Shown here: one piece after another, positions 1 through 8,815 of the stretch
Position numbering within the stretch: position 1 is the stretch's first letter
Layout: every line of letters starts with the position of its first letter
Source of the DNA: DASZGL01 sp035938875
GTDB taxonomy: Bacteria; Chloroflexota; Dormibacteria; Aeolococcales; Aeolococcaceae
Assembly (NCBI GenBank): GCA_035938875.1
Contig: DASZGL010000041.1
Span: 3,472 to 67,471 of the forward strand
DNA: 64,000 bases
Direction of reading: 5' to 3'
Position numbers and translations under genes: made by a program
The notes under the pieces: model-generated
Told to the model about the DNA's origin: nothing
Seen by the model: only the letters and a program-made list of their open reading frames with translations
Database searches by the model: none

Positions 1-791
1 CTGACCACGGTGCGCAGGCTGCCCTTCTCCAGCTGGTAGAGCGCGGCAGCGGAGGTGCCGCCTGGAGAGGTGACCATGTCGCGCAGCTCGGCGACGTGGC
101 GGCCGCTCTGCAGGGCGAATGCCGCCGATCCCTGCATGGTGTCGAGCACGAGCTCGCGGGCAACGTGACGGGGAAAGCCGAGGTGCACCGCGGCGTCGAC
201 CAGCGCCTCGATGAACAGGAAGATGTACGTCGGACCGGTACCGCTCACCGCGGTAGCCATGGCGACCTGGCGCTCGTCGTGCACCTGGAACTCACGCCCC
301 AGGGCTCCGAGAATGCTGCGTGTCTGCGCCTTGCCCTCATCGGTCACCGAGTCGGTGGCGTACCAGACGGTGACACCCTGTCCGATCTGCGCCGGGGTGT
401 TGGGCATGCAGCGCACGACGGCGGGATGCAGCAGCCCTTTGCCAAGCGCGTGCGTGCTCGCCCCGGCGATGACACTGACCACCAGCTGGGATTCGCGCAG
501 GGTGCCACGCAGCTCGGGCATCACCTGGGGAAGCACCTGGGGCTTGAGTGCGAGCAGAACGATGTCGGCGCCGTCGGCTGCGGCGGCGTTGCTCTCGACG
601 GTGGCGACACCGTGGTCGGCGGCGAGTGCGCGCCGGCGTTCCTCTCGCGGATGGCTGCACACCACCTGCGCCGCCGTCAGCAGCCGCTGGGACAGCATCC
701 CGGCGAGCATCGCCTCGGCCATCGCACCGGTGCCGACGATGCCCATCCTGACACCGTCGAGGGCCCCAGCCGCCACACCGCCATCAGGCAT
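1..791 (-). CDS. proC: Pyrroline-5-carboxylate reductase, C-terminus cut by window edge
   Basis: Catalyses the last step of proline biosynthesis, NAD(P)H-dependent reduction of 1-pyrroline-5-carboxylate, in the cytoplasm. The frame shows an N-terminal Rossmann motif (MGIVGTGAMAEAML, from about residue 16), the CMPNTPAQIGQG segment, the VSGTGPTYIFLFIEAL helix and the TSPGGTSAAALY signature near the left edge. The reading frame stays open to base 1, so only the last residues are missing. I chose the ATG at 791 because TACAGT ends 6 nt upstream of it, the leaderless arrangement seen repeatedly here. An internal ATG at 746 would give a more classical N-terminus. No operon partner is visible. Confidence 0.93.
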   Translation of the reverse strand, partial: MPDGGVAAGALDGVRMGIVGTGAMAEAMLAGMLSQRLLTAAQVVCSHPREERRRALAADHGVATVESNAAAADGADIVLLALKPQVLPQVMPELRGTLRESQLVVSVIAGASTHALGKGLLHPAVVRCMPNTPAQIGQGVTVWYATDSVTDEGKAQTRSILGALGREFQVHDERQVAMATAVSGTGPTYIFLFIEALVDAAVHLGFPRHVARELVLDTMQGSAAFALQSGRHVAELRDMVTSPGGTSAAALYQLEKGSLRTVV

Positions 792-797
792 GGCGGG

Positions 798-803
798 ACT
801 GTA
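798..803 (-). promoter_or_regulatory. Leaderless -10 box for proC
   Basis: Reads TACAGT on the minus strand, followed by six bases and the ATG at 791. There is no Shine-Dalgarno sequence. The TAnnnT box plus 6 nt plus start codon is what leaderless promoters look like in high-GC Gram-positive bacteria; its use here is inferred. Confidence 0.5.
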
Positions 804-846
804 CGGGACGGCCCCCGCCGCCCGCGGCGCCAGGACGGCGACGGCG

Positions 847-1779
847 TCAGGTCAGACCGAAGACTCCGCCGCCACCGCCGTTCAGCCTCGGAGCGTTGGC
901 ATCGACGGTGGGCTTCTGCACGCTGATCTTGGCCCCGTAGTCGTAGAGGTGAACGCTGGAGTCGAGATTGACGGTCAGCTGGCCGTGGGGAGTCTGGCTC
1001 GATGCCGAGCCCCCGCCACCCGCTCCCAGCGCGCCGAACGCCTGCGTCAGCTTGTCGAAGTCGACGGTGATGCCGAAGCGAACACCGAGCCGATCGATGC
1101 GTCCCGTCGCCGAATCGACGTAGTCGTCGACCGTGGCGCCCTGGAAGGTGAGGAACTGCAACAGCAGCTGGCCGAGGCCGGTGCTGTCGCTGCTCGTCCC
1201 CAGCTGCTTTGAGATGAGCTTCTCCAGCTGGCCTTGGTCGAGCGTCGCCTGGAAGTGCTCGACCTGCAGACCGTCCTGGGCCGCGGGTCCCTTGTCGCTG
1301 ACGGTGCCGACCCCGTCGAGGAACCCTGTGATCTGGCTCGGGTCGATCTGAACCCCGCTGGACAGGCCGCTCAGGTCTCCCTCGTAAAAGTGCGTGCCGT
1401 CGACACTGATGTAGCCCTTGCCGTCGTAGGCGACGACGGTGATCGGCTTGTCGCTCAGCGGCTTGGCGTTCAGCGTCATCTGGAACCGCTGCGCCGACTC
1501 GATGTCGCCCCTGCCGCCGAACGTGAGGCCGTTGCCGGCCACTTTGTCCAGCTGGCCGAGCTCGCCGGCAGAGAGGCCGCTGAGCTTGCTGGTGTCGAAG
1601 CCGACGGTGGCCGAGACCTCGAAGCGCATCGAGCCCTGCTTTGCCGCCGCAGCCGATGCTTTGACGATGTCGCCCGGGCTCTTGCCGGAGAGGACGTTGC
1701 CTGCCGACTTGCTGCCACAGCCGGCCAGGGCCACGGCAACGACACCGGCACAGGAGAGGAAGCGCACTGACTGGCGCAT
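847..1779 (-). CDS. Secreted lipoprotein, LppX/LprG-like
   Basis: A 310-residue exported lipoprotein. Residues 1-20 form a signal peptide ending in a lipobox (ALAGCGSK), so it should be lipidated at that Cys and held on the outer face of the membrane. The mature part has alternating beta-strand-like segments and a glycine-rich patch (GAGGGGSASS). Its style resembles the LppX_LprAFG fold of lipid-carrying lipoproteins, but that match is from pattern only. The ATG at 1779 is preceded by GAGGTG. A longer open frame upstream has no signal sequence at its start and was not used. It is transcribed divergently from the hut operon with a 124-bp spacer, and no functional link is evident. Confidence 0.72.
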   Translation of the reverse strand: MRQSVRFLSCAGVVAVALAGCGSKSAGNVLSGKSPGDIVKASAAAAKQGSMRFEVSATVGFDTSKLSGLSAGELGQLDKVAGNGLTFGGRGDIESAQRFQMTLNAKPLSDKPITVVAYDGKGYISVDGTHFYEGDLSGLSSGVQIDPSQITGFLDGVGTVSDKGPAAQDGLQVEHFQATLDQGQLEKLISKQLGTSSDSTGLGQLLLQFLTFQGATVDDYVDSATGRIDRLGVRFGITVDFDKLTQAFGALGAGGGGSASSQTPHGQLTVNLDSSVHLYDYGAKISVQKPTVDANAPRLNGGGGGVFGLT

Positions 1780-1889
1780 GGGCACCTCGGTTGGATCGGA
1801 CGCGGACCTCACGATACCGCGCCCCCGGAGCACGGGCACGGGCGAGACGACGCTGCCACACTCTCGTTTCCCCGAGCTGTGTGGCGCGC

Positions 1890-1895
1890 TACCCT
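1890..1895 (+). promoter_or_regulatory. Probable -10 box of the hut operon
   Basis: TACCCT lies 8 nt upstream of the hutH ATG and there is no ribosome binding site between them, so the operon transcript is probably leaderless. No operator palindrome is obvious in the 124-bp divergent spacer. Confidence 0.42.
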
Positions 1896-1903
1896 GCGCC
1901 GCG

Positions 1904-3433
1904 ATGGTGGTCATCGACGGCACGCCGCTGACGATCGAACAGCTGGTGGCCGTGGCGCGTCACCGGCATCCGGTCTCGGTCGATGTCGGCGTCGCTGCGC
2001 GAATGGCGACCTCACGCCGCTACGTCGAGGAGCTCGATGCTCGCGGTGACGTCGCCTACGGGGTTACCACCGGCTTCGGCGCTCTCGCCGACCGGGCCAT
2101 CGACGTCGCCGACCGGATCACCCTGCAGCGCGCCGTGGTCCGCAGCCACGCGGCCGGCATGGGTCCGGCGGTCGACGCCGAGGTGGTGCGCGGCATGATG
2201 CTGCTTCGCGCGCGAACTCTCTGCGCCGGTTACTCCGGTGTGCGCACCGAGCTGGTCGACGCCATCGTCGCCATGCTCAACAGCCAGGTGGTGCCCTTCG
2301 TCCCCGAGCACGGTTCGCTGGGAGCGTCGGGCGACCTCGCGCCTTTGGCCCATGCCGCGGCGTGCCTCTGCGCCGAGGGTGAGGCGGTGGCCGAGAACGG
2401 CGGCATCGAGCCCGCGGCGGCGGCGCTCGCCCGTGGCGGCCTGCGGCCATTGGAAATCGGCGTCAAGGAAGGCCTGGCCTTGATCAACGGCACCGACGCC
2501 ATGACCGCGGTTCTCGCCCTGGCGCTGCACGACCTGGCGCTGCTCATGGTGGCCGCCGACTGCGTCTGCGCCATGAGCGTCGAGGCTTTGCTGGCCACGA
2601 CGATGGCGTTCGACGATGAGCTGGTGCGGCTGCGACCTGCGCCCGGACAGCAACTGGTGGCGGCAAACCTGCGCGCCCTGCTGCGCGGCAGTCCCATCGT
2701 GGCATCGCATCGCGAGTCGCACCACGCTGTGCAGGATGCCTACTCGCTCCGCTGCGCCCCCCAGGTTCACGGTGCCGGCCGCGACGTGCTCGGCTTCGCC
2801 GTCACCACCGTCGATCGTGAATTGTCCAGTATTGTCGATAACCCGGTGATCCTTGGCGGTCGGATGCTGGCCAGTGGCGGCAACTTCCACGGCCAGGCCC
2901 TGGCCTACGCCGCCGACATGTGCGCCTCGGTGTGCGCCGACGTCGCCGCCATCAGCGAGCGGCGCGTCGACCGGCTCCTCGACCCGGCGCGGTCCCGCGG
3001 CCTACCCGCATTCCTCAGTCCGCATCCCGGGGTCAACAGCGGCCTGATGATCACCCAGTACACCGCCGCGGAATGCGTCGCCCGCCTGCGCGCCGCCGCG
3101 GCGCCGATGGCGGTGCAGAGCGCGGCCACCAGCGCCGGCCAGGAGGACCACGTCTCCATGGGCTGGGCCGCCGCGCTGCGCACCCGTTGCTCGGTCGACC
3201 TTCTCCGCCGGGTGCTCGCCGTCGAGGCCATCGCCGCCGCCCAGGCATTGGAGCTTCGCCGTCCGCTGCAACCCGGCCCGGCAACGGCGGCCCTCGTCGC
3301 CTCGCTGCGAGAGCGTTCGGCATCGCTGGCCGAGGATCGCATCCTCAGCCCCGACCTGCGCGCCGCCGAGGACTGGCTTGCAGGCGGCGAGTTCCGGCAC
3401 AGCGCCGAGCCCGTGAGCGGTCCTCTGGCGTGA
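1904..3433 (+). CDS. hutH: Histidine ammonia-lyase
   Basis: Deaminates L-histidine to trans-urocanate and ammonia, the first step of histidine degradation. The 509-residue length matches the family. The Ala-Ser-Gly triad that cyclises into the MIO electrophile is at residues 141-143 (GSLGASGDLAPLAH), and the YGVTTGFGALAD segment near residue 52 is also typical. The frame is open upstream, but the HutH N-terminus begins at the ATG at 1904. The stop overlaps the hutU GTG start by 4 nt (GTGA), so hutH, hutU, hutG and hutI form one translationally coupled operon. No HutC- or HutP-like regulator is in the window. Confidence 0.97.
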   Translation: MVVIDGTPLTIEQLVAVARHRHPVSVDVGVAARMATSRRYVEELDARGDVAYGVTTGFGALADRAIDVADRITLQRAVVRSHAAGMGPAVDAEVVRGMMLLRARTLCAGYSGVRTELVDAIVAMLNSQVVPFVPEHGSLGASGDLAPLAHAAACLCAEGEAVAENGGIEPAAAALARGGLRPLEIGVKEGLALINGTDAMTAVLALALHDLALLMVAADCVCAMSVEALLATTMAFDDELVRLRPAPGQQLVAANLRALLRGSPIVASHRESHHAVQDAYSLRCAPQVHGAGRDVLGFAVTTVDRELSSIVDNPVILGGRMLASGGNFHGQALAYAADMCASVCADVAAISERRVDRLLDPARSRGLPAFLSPHPGVNSGLMITQYTAAECVARLRAAAAPMAVQSAATSAGQEDHVSMGWAAALRTRCSVDLLRRVLAVEAIAAAQALELRRPLQPGPATAALVASLRERSASLAEDRILSPDLRAAEDWLAGGEFRHSAEPVSGPLA

Positions 3434-5097
3434 GCGCCGGCGCCCGCCCGGTCAGCGCGCCGCGAGGGAAGGCGCTGAGCTGCCGGTCGTGGCAGACGGA
3501 GGCGGCGCTGCGCTGCCTGATGAACAACCTCGACCCCGACGTCGCCGAAGATCCCGACAACCTCGTCGTCTACGGTGGGACCGGGCGGGCGGCGCGCAGC
3601 TGGGCTTGCTTCGACGCCATCGTCGCCGCCCTGCGCAGCCTCGCCGACGACGAGACCCTGCTGGTCCAGTCGGGCAAGCCCGTCGGCGTGGCCCGCACCC
3701 ATGAGCTGGCCCCGCGGGTGCTCATCGCCAACAGCCTGCTGGTGCCGCAATGGGCCACCTGGGAGGAGTTCTGGCGGCTCGAGGCCCTGGGGCTGACGAT
3801 GTACGGCCAGATGACCGCGGGTTCCTGGATCTACATCGGCACCCAGGGCATCCTCCAGGGCACCTACGAGACCTTCGCCGCGGTGGCGCGCAAGCGCTTC
3901 GGCGGCTCGCTTCGTGGCCGGATGGTGGTCACCGCCGGGCTCGGCGGCATGGGCGGGGCACAACCCCTGGCCATCACCATGAACGGTGGCGTCGCCCTGT
4001 GCATCGACGTCGATGAGGCGCGGGTGCGCCGCCGGCTCGACGGCGGCTACCTCGACGAGATGGCCGCAGACCTGGTCGATGCCGTGCAGCGCTGCGACCT
4101 GGCCCGTGAGCAGGGTCGCGCTGTTTCTGTCGGAGTCGTCGACAACGCGGCGACGGCGCTGCCCGAGCTGCTCGACATGGGGGTCGCCGCCGACATCGTC
4201 ACCGACCAGACCAGCGCCCACGACCCGCTGAACGGATACATCCCCGCGGCCATGACCCTGGAGGAGGCGGCGCAGCTGCGCCAGCAGGATCCCAGCGTCT
4301 ACGTCGAGCGGGCTCGCGAATCGATGGCTCGGCACTGCGCCTCCATGGTCACCTACCAGCAGCGCGGCGCCGAGGTCTTCGACTACGGCAACTCGCTGCG
4401 CGAGGAGGCACGACGGGGCGGCTACAGCGATGCCTTCGCTTATCCGGGATTCGTCCCCGCCTACCTCCGTCCGCAGTTCTGCGAGGGCCGCGGCCCGTTT
4501 CGTTGGGTTGCATTGAGCGGCGACGCCGAGGACATCAGGGTCACCGACACCGCTATGGCCGAGCTGTTCAGCGGCGACGACGAGCTGCAGCGCTGGCTGC
4601 GACTCGCCGGCGAGCGGGTGCGGTTCCAGGGGCTGCCGGCACGGATTTGCTGGCTGGGCGCCGGCGAGCGTCACCTCGCCGGGCTGCGATTCAACGAGCT
4701 GGTCGCGGCGGGAAAGGTGGCGGCGCCGATCGTCATCGGCCGCGACCATCTCGACAGCGGCAGCGTGGCCTCACCGCTGCGCGAGACCGAGGCGATGCGC
4801 GACGGCAGCGACGCCATCGCCGACTGGCCGGTGCTCAACGCGCTGCTCAACACCGCGAGTGGTGCCACCTGGGTGGCGGTGCACCACGGTGGCGGTGTCG
4901 GCATCGGCCGCTCCATCCACGCCGGCGCGCAGGTTGTCGCCGATGGCACGCCGCTGGGTGCGCAACGGCTCGAACTGGTGCTGCGCAACGACCCGGCGAG
5001 CGGGGTCATGCGCCACGCCGACGCCGGGTACACCGAGGCCTGGGCGGCGGCCGCGGCGCGCGATGTCCGCATTCCCATGCCGGGAGCAACGGGGTGA
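3430..5097 (+). CDS. hutU: Urocanate hydratase
   Basis: Converts urocanate to 4-imidazolone-5-propionate using tightly bound NAD+. At 555 residues it is full length. The sequence shows the early YGGTGRAARSW motif, the Gly-rich NAD-binding stretch GLGGMGGAQPLA, and the TDQTSAHDPLNGYIP block typical of urocanases. The start is the GTG at 3430, which overlaps the hutH stop; the frame is open further upstream only inside hutH. Its own stop overlaps the next GTG start. This strict overlap suggests near-stoichiometric synthesis with hutH. Confidence 0.97.
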   Translation: MSAGARPVSAPRGKALSCRSWQTEAALRCLMNNLDPDVAEDPDNLVVYGGTGRAARSWACFDAIVAALRSLADDETLLVQSGKPVGVARTHELAPRVLIANSLLVPQWATWEEFWRLEALGLTMYGQMTAGSWIYIGTQGILQGTYETFAAVARKRFGGSLRGRMVVTAGLGGMGGAQPLAITMNGGVALCIDVDEARVRRRLDGGYLDEMAADLVDAVQRCDLAREQGRAVSVGVVDNAATALPELLDMGVAADIVTDQTSAHDPLNGYIPAAMTLEEAAQLRQQDPSVYVERARESMARHCASMVTYQQRGAEVFDYGNSLREEARRGGYSDAFAYPGFVPAYLRPQFCEGRGPFRWVALSGDAEDIRVTDTAMAELFSGDDELQRWLRLAGERVRFQGLPARICWLGAGERHLAGLRFNELVAAGKVAAPIVIGRDHLDSGSVASPLRETEAMRDGSDAIADWPVLNALLNTASGATWVAVHHGGGVGIGRSIHAGAQVVADGTPLGAQRLELVLRNDPASGVMRHADAGYTEAWAAAAARDVRIPMPGATG

Positions 5098-6017
5098 ACG
5101 CCGCTGAGTGGCTCGCCGCGTCGACCGGTGCCGCGCCGCCGTACGACGTCGCCGTGCTCGGCGCGCCCATCGCCCGGGCGTCGATCAGTCCCTCGCACGC
5201 GCAGGCGACGCCGCAGGCGTTTCGCCAGGCGCTCGGCCGTTTCCCCACCTGGGACGGAGACCACGACATCGACCTGGTTTCGCTGCGCCTCCGCGACCTC
5301 GGCGACGTCGCTGGCGACGCGGCCGACAAAGATGCGACCGCCGCTCACCGGCGCATCGAGGCGGCAGCGCGGCAGGCGGCCGCTGACGCGACAACGGTTA
5401 TTGTCATCGGCGGCGATAACTCGCTGACCCGACCGGCGATGCTGGGCATCAGCGACGGCGACCTCGGCGCCGGTTGGGGACTGCTGACCCTCGACGCCCA
5501 CCACGACGTCAGGCCGCACGACAGCGGCTCGACCAACGGCAGCCCGGTGCGTGAGCTCATCGAGGCGGGACTGCCGGGCACGCGCGTCGCCCAGGTGGGC
5601 ATCGCCGGCCAGGCCAACAGCCGCGAGCTCGCCTCGTGGGCCAACGCAGCGGGCATTCGCGTCACCCGCGTCGGCCAGGTGCGCCGCGATGGCGTCGCCA
5701 CGGTGCTGGCCGAGGCCCTCGCCGCCCTCGAAGAAGCCGGGGCGACGCGCCTGTACGTCGACCTCGACATCGACGTCCTCGATCGCGCCTTCGCGCCGGC
5801 GTGCCCGGCGAGCATGCCGGGAGGGCTGCGCCCGGAGCAACTGCAGGAGGCGGCGCACATCCTCGGCGGCGATCGCCGCGTCCGCGGGCTCGACCTCGTC
5901 GAGGTCGACGCCACCGCTGACGTCAACGGCACCACGGTGCGCACCATGGCATCGCTGTTCGTCGCCTTCTGCGCAGGCATCGCCGCGCGAACGGTTGCGC
6001 CGCCGGTGGCGACATGA
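5094..6017 (+). CDS. hutG: Arginase-family formimidoylglutamase
   Basis: Expected to hydrolyse N-formimidoyl-L-glutamate to glutamate and formamide, closing the pathway. The 307-residue protein has the ureohydrolase motifs in order: GGDNS near residue 105, LDAHHDVR near 134, and DLDIDVLD near 222, which supply the binuclear metal site. In motif one the usual His of GGDHS is Asn. This may mark an actinobacterial-type subfamily or an altered metal ligand. The start is the GTG at 5094, overlapping the hutU stop. Agmatinase or guanidinobutyrase would be alternatives from the fold alone, but the position between hutU and hutI makes the hut role far more likely. Confidence 0.9.
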   Translation: MNAAEWLAASTGAAPPYDVAVLGAPIARASISPSHAQATPQAFRQALGRFPTWDGDHDIDLVSLRLRDLGDVAGDAADKDATAAHRRIEAAARQAAADATTVIVIGGDNSLTRPAMLGISDGDLGAGWGLLTLDAHHDVRPHDSGSTNGSPVRELIEAGLPGTRVAQVGIAGQANSRELASWANAAGIRVTRVGQVRRDGVATVLAEALAALEEAGATRLYVDLDIDVLDRAFAPACPASMPGGLRPEQLQEAAHILGGDRRVRGLDLVEVDATADVNGTTVRTMASLFVAFCAGIAARTVAPPVAT

Positions 6018-7234
6018 GCAGCGCGGCGACGCTGGTGGTGCGCAACATCGGCGAGCTGGCAACGTGTGATCCATCGCGAGGCGAGTCTCCCGGGCTGATC
6101 ATCGGCGCCGCGCTTGCCGCCGAGGGTGATCGCCTGGTCTATGTCGGCGACGACGGTGGCCTGCACGGCATCGACATCAGCGCCGACGCCGAGGTCGTCG
6201 ACGCCGGCGGCAACGCGGTCATCCCCGGCCTGGTCGACGCCCACACGCACGCGGTCTTCGCCGGTCATCGCGGCGGCGAGTACGCGCTGCGTGCCGAGGG
6301 GATCAGCTATGAGGAGATCGCCGCGCTCGGTGGCGGCATCCGTGCCACGGTGCGGGCGACGCGGCAGGCGTCGGTCGACGAGCTGGTCGCGCTGGCCCGG
6401 CCGCGTCTTCGCCGGATGCGCCGGTCAGGGACGACCACGGTGGAGATCAAGAGCGGCTACGGGCTGGAGCTCGACACCGAGCTACGTCAGCTCCAGGCAG
6501 CCCATGCGCTGGGTCGCGACGCGTCGCTGCCCGACGTGGCGGCGACGTTCCTGCCGCTGCACGCCGCGCCGGACGGCGAGCGCGCCGCATTCGTCGAGGA
6601 GGTGTGCCGCGACTGGCTGCCACAGGCAGCCCCGCAGGCGCGCTTCGTCGACGCCTTCTGCGAGTCCGGGGTGTTCACCGTCACCGAGTGCGAGACCCTC
6701 TACGCGGCGGCGCGCGACCTCGGCCTGGGTATCAAGGTCCACGCCGAGCAGCGCAGTCACAGCGGCGGCGCAGCCCTCGCCGCGCGCAGCGGCGCGGTGA
6801 GCGCCGACCACCTCGAGCACGCCGACGACAACGACCTTCGCGCACTTGCTGCGGCGGGAACCGTCGGTGTCCTCCTACCCGGCGCCGCGCTGACGCTCGG
6901 TGGCCCGCCGCCACCCGGCCGGCGGCTCATCGACGCGGGCGCGCGGGTAGCCGTTGCCACCGACTGCAACCCCGGCACGTGCTACACCGAGTCGATGCCG
7001 CTGATGATCTCCCTTGCCGTCTCCATCGCCGGGCTGCGCCCGGCCGAGGCGCTGGTCGCAGCCACCTCCGGGGGGGCCGCCGCGCTGGCGCTGCCGGATA
7101 GGGGCGTGCTCGCAGCGGGCATGCGCTGCGACCTGGTCATCCTCGACTCACCGAACTGGATCGACATCGCCTACCACTTGGGCGGCTGCGCGACCGCGAC
7201 GGTGGTGATCGGCGGCCGGCGCATCGAGGACTGA
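6014..7234 (+). CDS. hutI: Imidazolonepropionase
   Basis: Hydrolyses 4-imidazolone-5-propionate to N-formimidoylglutamate. The 406-residue amidohydrolase has the metal-binding DAHTHAVFAG motif with His77 and His79, the EIKSGYGL segment, the KVHAEQ His, and the ATDCNPGTC block with the catalytic Asp. The ATG at 6014 overlaps the hutG stop as ATGA. It is the last canonical hut gene. The next ORF begins 3 nt after its stop and is probably on the same transcript. Confidence 0.96.
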   Translation: MSSAATLVVRNIGELATCDPSRGESPGLIIGAALAAEGDRLVYVGDDGGLHGIDISADAEVVDAGGNAVIPGLVDAHTHAVFAGHRGGEYALRAEGISYEEIAALGGGIRATVRATRQASVDELVALARPRLRRMRRSGTTTVEIKSGYGLELDTELRQLQAAHALGRDASLPDVAATFLPLHAAPDGERAAFVEEVCRDWLPQAAPQARFVDAFCESGVFTVTECETLYAAARDLGLGIKVHAEQRSHSGGAALAARSGAVSADHLEHADDNDLRALAAAGTVGVLLPGAALTLGGPPPPGRRLIDAGARVAVATDCNPGTCYTESMPLMISLAVSIAGLRPAEALVAATSGGAAALALPDRGVLAAGMRCDLVILDSPNWIDIAYHLGGCATATVVIGGRRIED

Positions 7235-7237
7235 GAC

Positions 7238-8650
7238 ATGACTCCGCCATTTCCCGAACTGATCGGCAACGACCTCGAGGTCCCCCTGGCCACGGGAGGC
7301 GTGCGCCGCTACCTCAACCTCGACGCCGCGGCCAGCACACCGGCGATGCGCGTCGTCGCTGAGGCGGTGGAGCGCGCTCTGCCCTGGTACTCCAGCGTGC
7401 ACCGCGGCGCGGGATTCACCTCGCAGGTGTCGACGCGCCTCTACGAGACGGCGCGGCAGGCGGTGGCCACGTTCGTCGGCGCCCGCGACACGGATACTGT
7501 CATCTTCGTCCGTAACACAACGGAAGCGCTCAACCTCGCGGCGTGCTGCCTGCCCATCGCCCCCGGCGATGTGGTGCTGAGCACGGCGGTCGAGCACCAC
7601 GCCAACATGCTGCCCTGGCGCCGGCGGGCGCCGGTCGTCTACCTGCAGCCACCGCCCAGCCGCGAGTCGCTGCTGGACGCGGTTGCCGAGGCGCTGCGCG
7701 ACCCCGGCCGGCGGGTGGCCATCGTGGCCATGACCGGGGCGAGCAACGTCACCGGCGAGGTCTTTCCCGTCGCCGAGGTCGCCGCCCTCGCCCACGAGCA
7801 CGACGCCCTCGTCGTCGTCGACGGGGCGCAGCTGGCGCCGCACCGCCACATCGACATGGCGGCGCAGGGGATCGACTGCCTGGCGATCAGCGGTCACAAG
7901 ATGTACGCGCCCTTCGGCACCGGCGCGCTCATCGCTCCCGCCGGACTGCTCAGCGGCGCCGAGCCGATGCTCGCCGGTGGTGGGGCGGTCGACTTCGTCA
8001 CCCTGGACGACGTCGTCTGGACCGGCCTCCCCGACCGCATGGAAGCCGGCTCGCCAAACGTCATCGGCGCGGTCGCCCTGGCCGCCGCAGCCGCGACCCT
8101 CGACGACCTCGGCATGGAGCACATCGCCGCGCATGAGCGACAACTCCTGGCGCACCTGGAAGGGCGCCTGGTCGGCGTCCCCGGCGTCACCCGCTACCGC
8201 CTCTGGGACGCCGACGGCACCGATCGCGTCGGTGTCTACACGTTTACCGTCGACGCGCTGCACCACGCGCTGGTCGCCGCTGCGCTGAGCGCCGAGCACG
8301 CCATCGGCGTCCGCCACGGCTGTTTCTGCGCACACCCCTACATCACCCATTTGCTGGGCATCGCACCGGACGAGGCGGAGGTGATCCGCGACCACCTGCG
8401 CCGCGGTGAGCGCGCCACCGTCCCCGGCGCCGTTCGCGCCTCGTTCAGCGTCGCCACCTCCGCCGAGGACATCGATCGTTTCGCCGACGCGGTCGCCGAC
8501 ATCGTCGAGCACGGACCGCGCCTCGTCTACGCGCAGGACCCTTCCACCGGCGACTTCGCTCCGGTCGCAGACCCCAGGGAGCTGCCGCGCATCCGGCCGC
8601 TGGCGCCGCTGGAAAGCGCGTCAAGTGGCGGCGGCTGCGGGCACTTTTGA
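7238..8650 (+). CDS. Class-V aminotransferase, cysteine-desulfurase-like PLP enzyme
   Basis: A 470-residue PLP-dependent enzyme of the NifS/SufS fold. Lys221 in SGHKMYAPFG is the expected Schiff-base lysine. The VEHHANMLPWR and DGAQLAPHRHIDM segments match group-II cysteine desulfurases, and RHGCFCAHP (Cys362, Cys364) lies where SufS keeps its active-site loop Cys. It has an extra C-terminal tail ending GGGCGHF and no Suf neighbours. It lies 3 nt after hutI in the same operon, so a role in amino-acid catabolism rather than Fe-S assembly is possible. The exact substrate cannot be read from the sequence. Confidence 0.85.
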   Translation: MTPPFPELIGNDLEVPLATGGVRRYLNLDAAASTPAMRVVAEAVERALPWYSSVHRGAGFTSQVSTRLYETARQAVATFVGARDTDTVIFVRNTTEALNLAACCLPIAPGDVVLSTAVEHHANMLPWRRRAPVVYLQPPPSRESLLDAVAEALRDPGRRVAIVAMTGASNVTGEVFPVAEVAALAHEHDALVVVDGAQLAPHRHIDMAAQGIDCLAISGHKMYAPFGTGALIAPAGLLSGAEPMLAGGGAVDFVTLDDVVWTGLPDRMEAGSPNVIGAVALAAAAATLDDLGMEHIAAHERQLLAHLEGRLVGVPGVTRYRLWDADGTDRVGVYTFTVDALHHALVAAALSAEHAIGVRHGCFCAHPYITHLLGIAPDEAEVIRDHLRRGERATVPGAVRASFSVATSAEDIDRFADAVADIVEHGPRLVYAQDPSTGDFAPVADPRELPRIRPLAPLESASSGGGCGHF

Positions 8651-8670
8651 AATGTCCTCCCAATGGGGGA

Positions 8671-8700
8671 TCGACGCGAGTCCCAAAGCGTGGCTAAGAT
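8671..8700 (+). promoter_or_regulatory. Putative promoter for the ABC transporter operon
   Basis: TCGACG and TAAGAT, 18 nt apart, lie between the PLP-enzyme gene and the transporter genes. The -10 is a good match to consensus and the -35 is partial. It would give a leader of about 100 nt that contains the short ORF at 8759-8815. Confidence 0.4.
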
Positions 8701-8758
8701 CGCGTCTCCGCCTCAGAGCCCAGCGAGCCCGGAATCGACAGGCGGAGAGGAGGAGAGG

Positions 8759-8815
8759 GTGCGCCACGCCGTCGGGGTGAGCACCGCCGCATCCTGTCGC
8801 GGCAGGAGCTCATGA
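8759..8815 (+). CDS. Putative 18-codon leader peptide before livF
   Basis: GTG at 8759 follows a long purine-rich Shine-Dalgarno run (GGAGAGGAGGAGAGG) and opens an 18-codon frame whose TGA overlaps the livF ATG (ATGA). The predicted peptide, VRHAVGVSTAASCRGRSS, has no runs of one amino acid that would point to classical attenuation. The ribosome site here is stronger than a typical one for livF itself, which suggests translational coupling. Whether the peptide is made is unknown. Confidence 0.35.
   Translation: MRHAVGVSTAASCRGRSS

Noticed and set aside
2905..4749. A 614-codon minus-strand frame opposite hutH and hutU
   Set aside because: It is fully antisense to two well-supported genes and has a low-complexity, motif-free translation.
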